Shown: positions 1 to 12,760, numbered from the stretch's first letter. The stretch is DNA of 64,000 nt from Rotaria socialis (GCA_905331475.1 CAJNYU010002142.1:62001-126000); one strand, 5' to 3'. Numbers and translations: made by a program. Notes: generated from the sequence alone by a model not told the origin.

Positions 1-147
1 TTAGCAATTTTCAATGCAGTACTAGCTTTCACTATATATATGATTATTGCCGAAGTCCGAACGAGATTCCAGTCTCCTATATGGAATATAGGGATGAAAA
101 GACTTACAATCTAACATCCTTAATAGTATAGACTCTCAATGGGCACA

Positions 148-554
148 TTAATTTCTAGATGATAGATTAGTCAATGACATACCGGTATCATCTACGATCG
201 ATGTTTGCACTGTTGAACTAACAACAGTATTTTCTTCCGAACAGCGGATCACTTTGATTGTTAACTTATCTCCAGTATTTTGAAGCAGTGTTACACATTC
301 TACATAAGATCTGGATCTGACGTCATGTCCATTGATCTATAAAAAAAAGAATGTAAAACTCGATGAAAGATATGGTAAACTGTTTCTTTTTGTATCACTT
401 CAATCAAACAATCACCATCACATAACGAAGCTTTATAAGCGTGGCCATGCTCTTTTACATTAACTATTTTATGTAAAATTAATAGATCTTGATTAAGTTG
501 ATAGTCAGCGTCATCTTCTAGAATTCGAGACATTACTATGTAATAGTTTATCAT
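148..554 (-). CDS. PDZ-domain protein, 3' end (partial)
   Basis: Last exons of a minus-strand gene that probably continues to the right. One exon (399-554) encodes a stretch ending GDCLIE. A GT-AG intron (337-398, 62 bp) is then removed, and the last exon (148-336) resumes with INGHDVRSRSY and ends at a TAA at 148-150. The joined GDCLIE-INGHDV is the classical PDZ core (GDxLLxING), and the following helix and strand (VTLLQNTGDKLTIKVIR) complete the fold. A GFSL-like carboxylate-binding loop is readable further upstream (about 590-630), but its splicing is uncertain. PDZ domains bind C-terminal peptides and scaffold membrane or junction complexes. The protein ends about 30 residues after the domain with no further domain. 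I cannot name the gene, and the 5' exons were not resolved. Confidence 0.6.
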
Positions 555-599
555 TATCTAAATTCTTACCAACGGCACGCCGTAGTGAGAACCCAAAAC

Positions 600-1440
600 T
601 TTCGTTTTTCTTCCTATAAATTGTTATTGTTCGATAAGTTTCCTGTCTATCCATCAATTTAGCATTTAAATAATTAATAAAAAGAAGTGAATATTGAATC
701 GTAAAATATATATATTCTTCTTTTTAATCAATTCGTAGAAATTGACTGTATTATGTTGGTAAAAAATAATTTTCAATCTAGAATATTAATCATAAACTTT
801 AGAATCACATTTTTTCAATTGATGCTGTTACACTAAATTTATTTCTGAGTATTTATCGTTATTTTATTTTGAAAAAGTTAAGTAACATCCTTGACATACT
901 TACAAGTAACGCTTGTCGCTTCGACTCGCTTGACCCTCGACTGTATGTTCTGCTCTTCCGATATAATTTACTGCTTTGCAAGCTTCAACAACGCTACTCT
1001 CCAGTATTTGAAAAAGAATTGATACGATTTTAGATCCTGACATCAAAATCGATGCTAGATTACTGCATCTTACACACATTTTCACGCTTCTTTCTGTCCT
1101 GAATTCGTCTGATAACACTGTTACTCAAGAACCAACAGATCGCTAAAATTGGTACATTGCATACAATGTCATGCTAATACTAATCGCATAGACAGCTGAA
1201 TAGTAATCTTATCGAGCTTAAATCCCCTCTTCAACCGTTCAAGAATGATACCACTTAAGATGTTTCGATCAGCCTGAGATTTTCAGACACGCGTGGCACC
1301 ATTAAGGAACACCCACAGTACAACTTTCATCGTGATTTATCATTGTAGACATGATCTGCGGCTAATAAATAGTTGAATTCCACTATTTCAGAGAATCATT
1401 GTAACTTCGTTATCAGAGAAGACGTAGAACCCACGACCGC
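600..1440. other. Non-coding or unresolved 5' part of the PDZ gene
   Basis: No convincing coding exon. A minus-strand open stretch at 900-1118 ends next to a good donor-like GTAAGT, but its translation resembles nothing I know. It may be an upstream exon of the PDZ gene or chance. Confidence 0.35.
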
Positions 1441-1445
1441 TTAAA

Positions 1446-1500
1446 AATGCAGTTAGCAATACCGCCTAAGTCTTCGTCAAATAGAATTGCTAACTGCATT
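1446..1500. repeat. Perfect 15-bp inverted repeat (hairpin)
   Basis: AATGCAGTTAGCAAT at 1446-1460 is exactly repeated in reverse complement at 1486-1500, with a 25-base loop. Pairing does not extend beyond 15 bp. Confidence 0.9.
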
Positions 1501-1758
1501 CCCGTTCAATATTTAATGTCATTTTACTGTGCACCACAAGAGAAAGGGCGTAAAACTTGCCACTTGATAATGCCACATCCAGTTTTTTTCAACTTAGGAA
1601 TGAATCATAGAAAATCGGTTTGGTGAATAGTTAGCCATAATTTAAAACTTAAAAACAAAATAAAATAAGTCGTCTCGAACCTGTGGAGAAAGATTTCAAT
1701 TTTCGTGATCGAAACTCTTATTTGAGCAAGCTGCGAAATAAGTAAATGATGAATATAC

Positions 1759-2000
1759 CAGGGGTGGCACTTTACCTTTTATTTACTAGTAAGTACGTAA
1801 CTTCAATAGTTACCTAGTTACTAGTAAAAGTAACTACAATAGTTACATAGTTTCTTGTAAATAGTAACTACTGTACTTACTTTGTACTAAAGTAACGATC
1901 GTAGTTACGCAGTTACTTGTAAATGGTAACTACTGTAGTTACATAGTTAACAGTAACTACGGTAGTTACATAGTTACTGTTACCTAAGTAACTTCTAAAA
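1759..2000. repeat. Palindromic word island, GTAACTAC/GTAGTTAC
   Basis: About 240 bp made of degenerate copies of GTAACTAC and its reverse complement at irregular spacing. The island starts with CAGGGGTGGCAC, which resembles hAT transposon termini (CAGGG...), but no matching right terminus is present. I read it as a truncated non-autonomous hAT-like element. Confidence 0.6.
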
Positions 2001-2277
2001 CAACAGTCTGTAGTAAATCAATGAATAAGACATCTAGAGTCTGTTGGCGTTATGACTGCCATTTCTTATTTTTCAAATGGGGTTTTTGAAAATCCAAATG
2101 GGGTGCATTTGGGGTACATAACTGTGGTACATTATCTGCCTCGTAAAGCAGGATTTAATTGGGAAAATCGATCAAATAAACACCACCATTATAAATAGAA
2201 ACGTCTGATTTACATATAGAACAATGAGCAAAATATTTATTAATTCGACATTCTCTGAGAAATGCTATATATTTAGG

Positions 2278-2490
2278 AGCTTTCAACCATTTTTGGTTGA
2301 AGGTACAACGTCTTTTGTGAAACACACTCTGAAACGAGTGTTGAAGTATAGAGAGCAGAAATTTGGACCCCTCCTCGGGGGCCCCCCCCCCCCCCCCCAC
2401 AGACCGTGACAGAGAAATTAATTAATTACTCTGTCACAGTCTGCGATGGTCTCTACGACTCCATAGATCAAAATACAGCCCGTGGCTGAA
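2278..2490. repeat. Cluster of short hairpins and a poly-C tract
   Basis: Three simple hairpins in a row: TTCAACCA with TGGTTGAA (about 2283-2302), GACCGTGACAGAG with CTCTGTCACAGTC (about 2402-2441), and TACAGCC with GGCTGTA (about 2473-2497). A run of about 17 C lies near 2381-2398. Open frames across this block are compositional. It may be a small mobile element, but termini and target duplication were not found. Confidence 0.5.
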
Positions 2491-2499
2491 AGGCTGTAT

Positions 2500-4140
2500 T
2501 TATGATTACAGGCAGTGGCAGAAAAGCGACAAAGGCTCATACACCGTGGTAGACAGATTTCAGAAAAGAGTTTCCATCGTGTTTCACATTCTAATTCCAC
2601 AGGGATAGCCCTAAGAGCTTTTTGGCGTTGGCGAAATTTTTCTTTCTTTGATATTGGTAGTTGGGTTGTCTCGGAAACTGGGAAATTTGGGTGTGGGTGT
2701 GAGTGTACAGATCACGACTTCTTTAATATACCCACACATCCTCAAACTACAAAAGTAAACATTATTATTTTTTCGAATTCTATCAAAAATAACGATGACA
2801 CTGAAAACTAATTTCTCAGAGGAAATAATGAGTGAGATTGAATGTTCGCCTTCTATTAAAGATACTAAGTAATCGAATATTGCCTTTAGCAATGGCTGTT
2901 TACGCTGCCTACCTATCCAATGTTGATCGAAGAATAATCAAAAGCTTCAAGCGTGGTTTAATTGCTTTGTGAGGAAACGAAGAGAGAGAAGAATAGAAAG
3001 AAAAAAACATCGTGCAGGTGACTTGTTGAATGTGAGTAGCTGTCGTTGAAGAGAACATAAACATCCATACAGCCACGCACACGAACTCGGATGCCCACAC
3101 AAACACACTCCCACTAACATCCACACCCTCAAGGAAGAACTACACTGGAAAAAAGGTATAAAACGAAACCTTGAAGGTTCCGTGGCGTTTTACTGTACTA
3201 TATAGTTTCCGTAGAATCATTTATCATTGAATTTGCTAAGTATGTCAAATTTTGATTAATTATAAAATTAAAGTTATTGCTTGACAGAAACTGTCACGTA
3301 TTTCGAATTACGTAATAGAAATAGAGCGGCCAACGTCAGTAATGTATTTTATTGACTCGAGAAACAGAAACAGAAACAGAAACACAAGATGAAAGAACAA
3401 AAACACGAATATTAAACTCTATTCCTTTAGAAGAGAACACACACATATATATATATATATGAATATAGATATGATGACTCATTCGAAAGGAGTTCAAAGA
3501 ACAGAAAAACAAACTAACACATATAATGTAATATATATGTTACTATATCACAGAAACGATACGCACATCGTTCAAATAGCGAGCCAAAATGGCCAAGGCG
3601 ATAGTATCCTTATCCAGTCTGTCGTACACTGCAAAACAATCCGCAAAATAATAAGCGGAAACAACGTTCTTGATAGGATATTCAACACAAAAAGAATTCA
3701 GTAATGTGCAACGGGACACTAATTCTTATTTTTTGCAATGTACACTTACTTTCATTCTCTAAAAAATAAGGCTTTTATCTTGACGGAAAGCTAAATCAAC
3801 AGAACTTTATCACAAAAAACATCACATTTGAAAGCATAATCATCTTGAGACTCGCTTAAAAAAATTCTTTTCGCGCATACCGATAACATGAGTGACATCA
3901 AAATCGCCGAAAGACAAGAGAGCGATAGAAAAGAATGTAGAACACAATAATGACCAAAACTAATCTGGATCATATTGTTACAGTGACCCCGCTGTAACTT
4001 AAATCAATTCACAAAATAGAAATTCACGTTTCTATTTAACAAATCAACAACAGATTTTCGATTTTCGATTTTCGATTCCTAATCTGAATCATAATCTGTG
4101 CCCTAATCTAATCTGTTTTATTATTCTTTTGTTCTCTATT
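2500..4140. other. Intergenic, no supported gene
   Basis: Short open frames have no recognisable domains. The stretch contains a telomere-like GGGTGTGGGTGTG tract near 2690-2704, a run of AGAAAC units near 3362-3382, and three TTTTCGA units near 4053-4076. Confidence 0.5.
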
Positions 4141-4150
4141 TATACTGTAC

Positions 4151-4162
4151 AACACACACACA

Positions 4163-4194
<32 letters not shown>
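4151..4194. repeat. (CA)n(GA)n microsatellite
   Basis: An uninterrupted CA run passes directly into a GA run. Serine/leucine-rich open frames on the other strand are translations of this repeat. Confidence 0.9.
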
Positions 4195-4198
<4 letters not shown>

Positions 4199-4724
4199 AG
4201 GCAGAAAGAAGAAAAGGCATTTGTTTCTTCAACTAGACTATTTTGTATACAGAGATGATCGTGCATCATTCTATAAATGCACTTAATTCTAGTCGAAGCA
4301 ACAATGCCATTATTTACATCGTCACGCGCACGAGAGTAAAGAAAACACAATAGAGAGATATGAAGAGAGAGGAAAGAAAAAATGAATGAAAAAAAAACGG
4401 TTGACGTATGCGTACATCTCGAGTTGGATTGCACATATAAGAAACACAACACATATAAAATGAAACAAGAACGTATAAGAGTTAAATAAATAAATAAGGT
4501 TTGTTAGAGTACTCTGTAACACATATGAAAATAGCAAAGAATATATTTTCCTATAAATTTTTTGAAAGTATTTTTGATCCCATTAAGTGATACTGTATTC
4601 ATATGTACTCTTGTGTTATGTACTTTTATGGGCTGGCGTTTTTTCTTCAATAGTATCACTTCCCTAGTGAAAGGACTCGCCCAGCGAGTATGGCTTTGTA
4701 GCATGAGCATTCAAATTACTCAAG

Positions 4725-4860
4725 TCAGTAATCGATGAATTTTATGTGTAACTATACTTTTCGTGTACTATGACGAGTACTCTAATGAGTTTTCTTTTTA
4801 AGAATTACACGTACACGAAAATACGAGTACTCGACATCGTACTCATCGTCATTTTTCCTA
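4725..4860. repeat. Palindromic word island, GAGTACTC
   Basis: Repeated CGAGTACTC, GTACTC and GTGTAC words in both orientations within 135 bp. The same word recurs at 6085-6175. Confidence 0.5.
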
Positions 4861-4869
4861 ACGCATTCA

Positions 4870-5560
4870 GCAAAACATCTATGCACTAGGATGCATGAAA
4901 ATAAAATAATATTACGTAATTAAGAACAACTGTATAATGAGCCGAGATTTTGGAACAAACTTTAAATAAATTATCGGTTTCATCCTCTATATTTTGTGAT
5001 GAGTCACTCGTGTGGCTTAATTAATTGGCTATTTAAAGAATTGAAAAAACAAATTCAATTCATGTCAGCTATTCGTTTCTCGAGTAAGGCCAAATATTTA
5101 TTTGGAAATATAAAATTATGTGTTACATTTTACGTCTTCAACCAGAGATGAAATATCGCTTTAGCTAAAATGCTTTTTTGTGAAAATTAATGATACACGA
5201 GACGAATAGGAAAACTTTTCCTAAAACATGAGATTCAATATTCTCAAGCAGCATCAATAATATAGAAGACAGTTCATACATTTTTTTACTTTTTACTTAA
5301 CGATTATAGTTTTCGATTTCAAATATTCATATTTTTTGTAACGATCGTAAGTGAATGTGTATTTTTATTGCGTATCGTAATTTGATACATATAATTTATT
5401 TCTCATTTGTGTTTGCGCTTGTGTTTACATATATTTTAGTGCTCTTAATACAGATTTCTATTCATTTTCTCTCATGAGATGCCTAGTTCGAATTCGAATG
5501 TAAGTGGACATCCAACTACATGGTATCAATTCGAAAATAAGTGGTAGAAATAGATTTAGC
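4870..5560. other. AT-rich intergenic stretch
   Basis: I see no gene, tRNA or repeat structure here. Confidence 0.5.
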
Positions 5561-5564
5561 TTAA

Positions 5565-5750
5565 GATGGAGTGGGTATGGATTGAGGGGAGGGGGCTAAG
5601 GGGTAGCTGTGAGTGGTGGTGCGAGTGAGGGATGGGTAGGATGGGTACCCTGAAGGGGTGAGGGGATACTCGGAGTGCGTCAAATGTGGTTGTGGTTGGT
5701 GGATACCATCGAGGAGTGCTCAAATATGGCTACCGGTGAGGGGTATATAT
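5565..5750 (+). repeat. G-rich, C-poor strand-asymmetric block
   Basis: About 185 bp dominated by GGGT, GTGG and GAGGGG words on the plus strand, in a region that is otherwise about 30% GC. It has little C and no reading frame. The composition could support G-quadruplexes. Confidence 0.6.
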
Positions 5751-5780
5751 GTATTCATATGTCGCGTATATCGGAAAGTT

Positions 5781-5820
5781 AAACTAAAACTAAATCTAAA
5801 AATAGATTTAGTTTTAGGTT
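5781..5820. repeat. 18-bp inverted repeat, 4-base loop
   Basis: Arms at 5781-5798 and 5803-5820 match at 17 of 18 positions around a short A-rich loop. The arm word TAGATTTAG also occurs at about 5550, on the other side of the G-rich block, so the two may bound one element. Confidence 0.8.
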
Positions 5821-6084
5821 AGCTTTTTCTTTTCTCCATTTATATTCGAACACGAATTAGACAGCTACTCTTTTCTCTTACATTCTGTTGAAAAAATGCT
5901 TTATCTCTATGTCATAATAAAACAAATTTTTTAGACGATGAAACATTTCGCTCCTCAGTTTTTTATCGTGTAAGTTACTGTTCTATATCATTAGCTTTTG
6001 AAATACATAAATTGAACCTGGTAAAAGGATACTGAACAAAATATGTGTCTCAGTATTTTACGAAAGACCCACCAGACTACTCAC

Positions 6085-6175
6085 AGAATGTATGATGAGC
6101 ACTCACGGGAACTCACGGCATTTTCTAGCGTGAGTACTTTTTGAGTACTCGCTTGATGAGTATATTCACTAGGGT
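6085..6175. repeat. Second GAGTACTC word island
   Basis: GAGCACTCACGG, GTGAGTAC, GAGTACTCG and GATGAGTA lie within 90 bp, the same vocabulary as 4725-4860. Confidence 0.45.
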
Positions 6176-6179
6176 TGTT

Positions 6180-7100
6180 GTTATTTTACTATAATTTTTT
6201 ATGGCATCAAATGCGAGGAGCATATTTTTTACCGTCTTGTTAATAATGAAAATCCTCTGTTAGCCTTAAACGATTTTGTATATCGAGTGAAAAAAGGTGC
6301 ACTATTAAAGAAATATTGGATTTTTTGCGAAAGAAATGGATGCAATAGTTATATACGTACGTACCGATATAAAAAACGATTTTTCGGAATTGATGTTGAT
6401 TAATTATTATAGATGGCTTCTCACTTATCATAGCCAAAGAAAAGAAATATCTCCTTTTTATTAATTTTATTACTAATTATATTCCTTTCACTTCATTTGT
6501 AGGTGTACGTAAAAGTCTTTTAGACCATAAAAATTCGCCGTGTTAGTAGTCGAAAAATATTACAACGAGTTTTTCAACATTATTTATTTCACTGTTTTTT
6601 CTTTTGGCTAACTGACTGTTGCCACGACAGTGTGCTCGTGGTCACCACATTCGACATTCGAAATTATATTGTATACGACGATTCTTCTATCGAATTTCGT
6701 ATCTACCAAATCTATCATAATTATGTACGATATTTCAGATCAAGATTCATTTATTTCTTAGATACACCCATACCATTGTTAATAAGCACCTTTTGAATTA
6801 CAATTATTGGAAGTTAACCTATTTCGATTTTTAAATTTTTTGTTTTGCTAAAATTGGGTCCAATTCACCTAAAACGAATTTGTAAACGGTCTTTTAACAG
6901 ACAAAAAAAAGCTGGCTCTAGGTTTCTTACGAACATTTTATTGCGGATCAGTCCAACGAAGTATTTTTGCATCAATAACTAATTTTCATTCTTGTATTTG
7001 CAACAACAAATTCAACAAGCAACTTTTCTGTAGTTTATTACTCTAGCGAACTATGTTGTACCGCGTTTGTGTTCACAAAAAGCAATACGGGTTGAAAAAT
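6180..7100. other. Intergenic, downstream of the YkuD gene
   Basis: AT-rich. No open frame with a recognisable domain on either strand. Confidence 0.5.
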
Positions 7101-7115
7101 GGATTGAAACATATT

Positions 7116-7682
7116 TTAATTGGCTCGTGAATTTGGAATAAAAATAGCTTCCAGTCCTTGTTCGAGTACCCAATAAAGATTTTTCAAAGAGAGAGCAATG
7201 CAACCTTGAGTCGGTTGCATATCTGATACGTGAAGAAAAATAGCTGAACCTCTCCCTGGTATCACTGGATCATCATTATAACCAAGTACACCAATTATAT
7301 CATATGATCGATTTTCTAACAATAATTTTTCATGCCTAGCTGGGTGTGGAAGACGTACTTGAAGATTGTAATCTGGATGATTGACATCATCGCACCAACC
7401 ATCACTTTCAGTCAGTGGTTTGCTTGTCAAGGAAGTAGGAGGCAAATGAACACGATCAGGCCGATATAATAAGCGACGTAATGGCAGAAAGCCCGAAGGA
7501 GTACCTCCATCACCTTCACTTTTATCCGATTTCACACCAGCTCTACCAATGCAAGCTGGGATACGGCGACCAGCAAAATGAAATATAGCACAAGATCCAG
7601 AGATAACTTCAATTTCAGCTACTTTACTAGTCTTATCGTTCTCATTTTGCGCATTGCCAGCCATGCTTTCTCTTGTTTTCAT
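7116..7682 (-). CDS. L,D-transpeptidase (YkuD family), bacterial type
   Basis: Single uninterrupted exon of 188 codons. In bacteria this family cross-links peptidoglycan stem peptides through a catalytic cysteine, a substrate animals lack. The protein follows the proteobacterial plan: a glycine-rich GRAGVKSDKSEGDGGTPSG region, a PLRRLLYRPDRV strand, GWCDDVNHPDYN, then the active site with His151 in FLHV and Cys161 in TQGCIALS (the usual motif is S/T-H-G-C; here Q replaces the second His, a variation also known in this subfamily). Met1 or Met7 could be the start. There is no signal peptide and no intron, unlike most genes in the window, while codon use is AT-rich like its neighbours, consistent with an old transfer. 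The intact frame and catalytic residues suggest selection. It may act on bacterial cell walls in food or defence, but that role is inference. Confidence 0.85.
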   Translation of the reverse strand: MKTRESMAGNAQNENDKTSKVAEIEVISGSCAIFHFAGRRIPACIGRAGVKSDKSEGDGGTPSGFLPLRRLLYRPDRVHLPPTSLTSKPLTESDGWCDDVNHPDYNLQVRLPHPARHEKLLLENRSYDIIGVLGYNDDPVIPGRGSAIFLHVSDMQPTQGCIALSLKNLYWVLEQGLEAIFIPNSRAN

Positions 7683-7689
7683 AAAAAGT

Positions 7690-10600
7690 AATTGAAAATC
7701 AAAGCAAAACAGAATATTACGTAGGAAAATGTCACCTGAATAAATAACTTTTACATACTATTGTAACCTGGTTGGCAGGAATAAATAAATCAAGTTTGAT
7801 AAGAAATAAAAAAGCCCTCATTTATATAAACGAGATCGAATTACTGGCTGATTCAGAGGATTTCTTCCACAAGCAATTTTCGTTATTAATATAATAAATG
7901 CAATATCTGTGCGTGCTCTTCATTCATATTCATACTATTGACATTCAGCTATTGTTTCAATGAAGATTTCTAAAAATTGCAGCTACTCAGAAGTAGAATG
8001 ACTCGTTGAAGCATAATGGAATGATGGTATATTAGTACATATCTTTTTTCAGATCAGAATGTAGATGAAACACAAATCATTAGCATCATAAAAGATCTAG
8101 AATATCTAGCATTGCTCAGTCACATATTTTCAGTATATATTGACTCAAAGCACGATATCTCGAGAAACACGATGCAGTGGCTATTCAAAATCTTTACGAA
8201 TATTAGTTATAACTCATTAGCATGAAATGAAGCACCTATTCGTGTATGTATAACAGCGAAGACTAAAATTAGTTTTCAAAATAAAAAAATATGTTGATAC
8301 AGCTGTGAAACCGAATAATGGTTAATGTAATGTTATGACCGTTGAAGCACTCTCAATCTCAATGGCTCCATTTCCGCCAGACTTTGAATCAAAGAAATGT
8401 TGGTGTGATTCAAGTTGTGCTATTATAAACGGGCGAATAGTAGATGGTCTATGTAGAAACTAATTGCTTTAGCTAATTAGCAATTCACAATTTTTAATAT
8501 TTTGAAATTAATACCTTTATTAATTTGATCATTCTCCGTTCCTTTTCTCAATATACTTGTACTAAAATAAATTATACTCTTATACCTCGATCTACGTCTA
8601 TTATATTTTCCAGTATCATAGTTTCTTTTTCGATAGAAAATCCAGCACATAGAATATGCAGTGAGCCCAGCTCGTCAATTTTTGTCGTTTGGATTTATTT
8701 TCAAACAAAATTTTAATCGTAAAAAGTTACTATTTAAAAGCTTTCAAAAAACCTAATGAGTTCTTGAGATTGAAGAAGTCGATGATAAACGTTAAAGAAC
8801 CACTTGAATTGTTGTTTACAATATTGTTTAGAGTTTTCAGGGACATCCGAGAACCATATGAACTATAGTTTGATGCACATTGAATGGAAGTTAAATAGTC
8901 AATACAGTGTGGGTGTGGGTGTGAATGAAGAGAATGTCTACACCTACGATGAGAGCCACGTTTTCCGGAATACACCAATATATACATGGTATTTCTTTGA
9001 AACCTCTTTTTGAATGTGTCAGAAATAATGAATATCGATTCGATTCAACAGTACAACTTTACATTTGAATGTATATTGATTGATCATGTACATAAATTTG
9101 TTGACATTCATCATCATTATCATAGACTATGAATAGTAATGCCATACTTATTTGTCGGTTTCGGTATTGGCATGAATTGTCATAGTAGCTAGATGGATAC
9201 ATACATACATTATCATCACTATTGATTTCATTCCAAGTACGGATATCGAGTCCACGATTATAATGTCACGATCAGGAACTTTTTTCAATATGAGCTTCAT
9301 CTACTTTTACGATAGTATGCTGTCCATGTAGTTAGTAGTTGCATTATCATGTAATTACGAGATGATTGTTTACCAAATTTGATTGGAAGAGTTGAGAAAA
9401 CATGTTCAATTTCAATGTCAGAACAATTATTATGGCCTCTGCATGACTGGGTGAGTGTCTATGAGGCATGACATCCAAAATTTTCATCTATTACTACAAA
9501 GTAATGAGCTTCATTATCTCCAAAATGTTGAACATTCAAGCAAGCCACGTTTTGATGTAGTATACTATCTTCTTAGTAACTGGTGGATTTAAATGTATAA
9601 GACCAACAATTATTTCAACCCTTAAATCTAATTCGATGGTTAAGTAAACAATAATACTCATATTTCTAGTCGGCATGATCAATACATAGTCCATGTTCCG
9701 ATCCAAGATGCTATACTTCGATATTAACTTCACTAAGTTTGAACCGTTGCAAAGTGACGGATAATCACTATAATTTCTTCCCGATTGAAGATATGACAGG
9801 AAATCACATATGGATGAAATTACATAATGGTTGATTAAAGCAAATATAATCAGGTACCAAAATTTTCTCTCAAATAATGATTTCCGTACAACAAGCGAAC
9901 ATAATCAGAATAAACTGGAAGAAAGAGTTGCTTTCCTCGAGAAATTCGTAATTTGAGTTGTACACTCTTGCCAGATTTCACACAAAATTCTATTTACGTA
10001 CACGCCAATTACAGTTAGGCAGATAATATTCATCCAACATTTTCTGATAGGCTACCTTAGACTGTAAGTGCATTAGTAAATACTTCATGATAGCCCATTA
10101 TTGCAAACGTGAAATTAACCACTGCATTGACCATCTTTACATGGAAATATTGTATAGTGCTTCTTGTGCAATTATGTTCTTCATGCAGTGTAATGTTACA
10201 TTTTGAAGTCATATCGCACCATTGAACATGTTGATATGTTTATTGGATCGATCAAGAGAATTCGCATTGCATTTTCCCTTTTCCCAAAGACTACCATGGG
10301 TGCAGAATTCATTACAGCAACATAATCTATTGTTGTTGTACTCATTCATTTCCATTGTGAAACATGATTCTTTATCGATATTGTCATCAAAAGAATCAAT
10401 AATCCTATTGAAAAGTGTACCCTAATAGAGACGCCAAAGCTCTTCATAATGATTACATTTCAGAAGAACGCAGCGTGGTGTATTGATTATTGTATCTGCC
10501 GACTCAATAATTGGCATTTTACTGAGAAATATAGTGTCACTAATTTGTTTGAACGATATTTCTTTATCAAAGTTTAACGAATATTGATACTTGAAACCAA

Positions 10601-12760
10601 ATCATGGCTCATTACACTTGCAGAAATGCATGTTCAATGACGATTTCGATTCATTGAGATAATATCGATATTGTTCGATCAGATTGATCGAAACCAACCA
10701 ATTGAGATAATGCTGCGCAATGATATTTACCTTGGTTAGTTCTTGAAAACTTAACCGTTATGCCAGCTGATTGATAGGAAGGATTTTTACGCTAAATATA
10801 ATAATCTAAACAATCAAACTGTAAATCATTGTATATGATTGTTCAATCCGTGTCATCAAAATTGAATGGTGAAGTCATAATGGTTCATCGACATAAGACT
10901 GCTATTAGAAGTTGAAATGTTATTTTATTTTCCTCAAAAACCATTGCGTTTTGCATTGATTGACTTCTACGTCTACGCAACCTCATATTACTGTATGGCA
11001 GCTAAGATTTAACTATTTTCTAAATAAAATTATATCTGAGTAATCGACTGACATCATCGATTGGTTTCTCTATGAATAATAGAAATTGAAACACGTTCAA
11101 ATGACTAAAAAATCATGATATTTTATAGTCATGATACTTTCATGGAAATAAAATCCTAGATAAATCACTGAAAACAAAGTTTAATATTGATTATTCATCT
11201 TTATATTTATATTGCGTATTGTGTTACTAGTTTCTGGAAAAATGAATAAAAGTCACGAAATATACATGACTGGTAAAATGAACAGAATTACTGGTGTCTA
11301 ACATAATAATATGCTATGTTCTAAAGAAGAGCACAGCCAAAATATGTTTTTCAGTCAGATTACAACCAAAAAGAATATCAGGGTCTGGGTGTGGGTCTCA
11401 CCGCAAATTATGATATTTTCTTCAATCATACACTCAAGGTGACCACATAAAACTCAATTCTATTTATTTTCTATTGATCTATTACATTTTTTCTAGGAAC
11501 ATACCTAAGTACAGCATTTTCACCATAAGTAGCTGACTACTGAATAAAGGGTGTGACAATGACTGAGGGTGGATGGGAGTATGGACATAGGAGAAGATAT
11601 AGACAACATTCACATTCTCAATTTACTTAAGAGCGAAAATGACTGTATTATTTCAACATCACTGAACTTTTTTTAGAATCTTCAGTTAATTTCTTATTTG
11701 TTGAAGTCAATTTGTTTTGTATTCAGCCGTAAATTTAGTCAGAAGTTTGAATAAAAATGACTTATTAATTGAAGAAAAAATATGATACAACGCGTCGAGT
11801 GTGATATTTTGATAGACTATAAATCCAAATGACTTCACGTATGCAAAACAAGACGTACTATTATGATGTGAGTAAAAAAAGAGACGTATCGTATGTGGAA
11901 TTGATTATGACGAACGGTGATTGTTGAGTCAGTTTTCTTATACATAGTGTGTAAACATAGAGAATATGCTTTCTCTTAAATATTTTGGTGTAGGCGATAA
12001 GAACAACTTTCTCTAAAAGTTCTCTTTTTGACGATTCGTTTAGTCATGATCACTACTTCACTATATTGACAAAGTTAGAAACAGTTTTTTAGAAGTGCTC
12101 GATAAAATGGCAGCCACTTATATGACTCTACTTTGGTTATAGTCAATAATGTGTATCGTTTGATGTCTACATAGCTCTATCATCGCCACAGTTTACTAAC
12201 ATACAAATATAACAATCAAGTTCGATTTACCTTGTTTAATTAAAAAATATTTCTTGTTATACTTACATATGGCAAGACAAGAAAAAAGCAATGAGTGTTT
12301 CAAGAAAATAAATTGAATGTTTCTTGTCACGTGGGATCAGTATTCATTATTTTTCTCTTTTCATTGCCAATAGTAAATATTGTTCTATTCGATAAAGGTT
12401 CATCTGTTGGATCAGAACCTCTCTTGACAATAAGCTTTAATGATTATTTGTGACGTATTGTTGCTTGAATTCATAGTTCAATCGAAATTTGAATCCATAA
12501 TTCTCAATTAAATTATGATTCCATCGGAATTGTAAGCCACATATGGTCTTTGATATATACAATTACAAACACATTACATATTGAAAGAAGAAAATATCAT
12601 ATGATAGAAAAGGAAGAATATATACAATGACGCATACTTAAGTATGTAATTGATTTGAATAATGAATTTAAATATTTCATAGGAGTTCTATACGATAACC
12701 GCCAATAAACTTTGTTATAAAATCGTCAATCTAAATAGAAAATCGATTAATATTAATTAT
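7690..12760. other. 5-kb intergenic stretch
   Basis: Only short, unrelated open frames. The visible structures are telomere-like GTGTGGGTGTGGGTGTG at about 8907-8923 and a similar tract at about 11381-11397. I see no RNA gene or transposon terminus. Confidence 0.5.
8907..8923 (+). repeat. Short interstitial telomere-like tract
   Basis: Two and a half units of TGTGGG, the repeat reported for bdelloid telomeres. Similar tracts occur at about 2690-2704 and 11381-11397. Confidence 0.5.

Noticed and set aside
1446-1500. miRNA precursor
   Set aside because: The stem is only 15 bp and pairing does not continue into the flanks.
1759-2000. Complete hAT element starting CAGGGGTGGCAC
   Set aside because: No matching right end or target duplication could be found.
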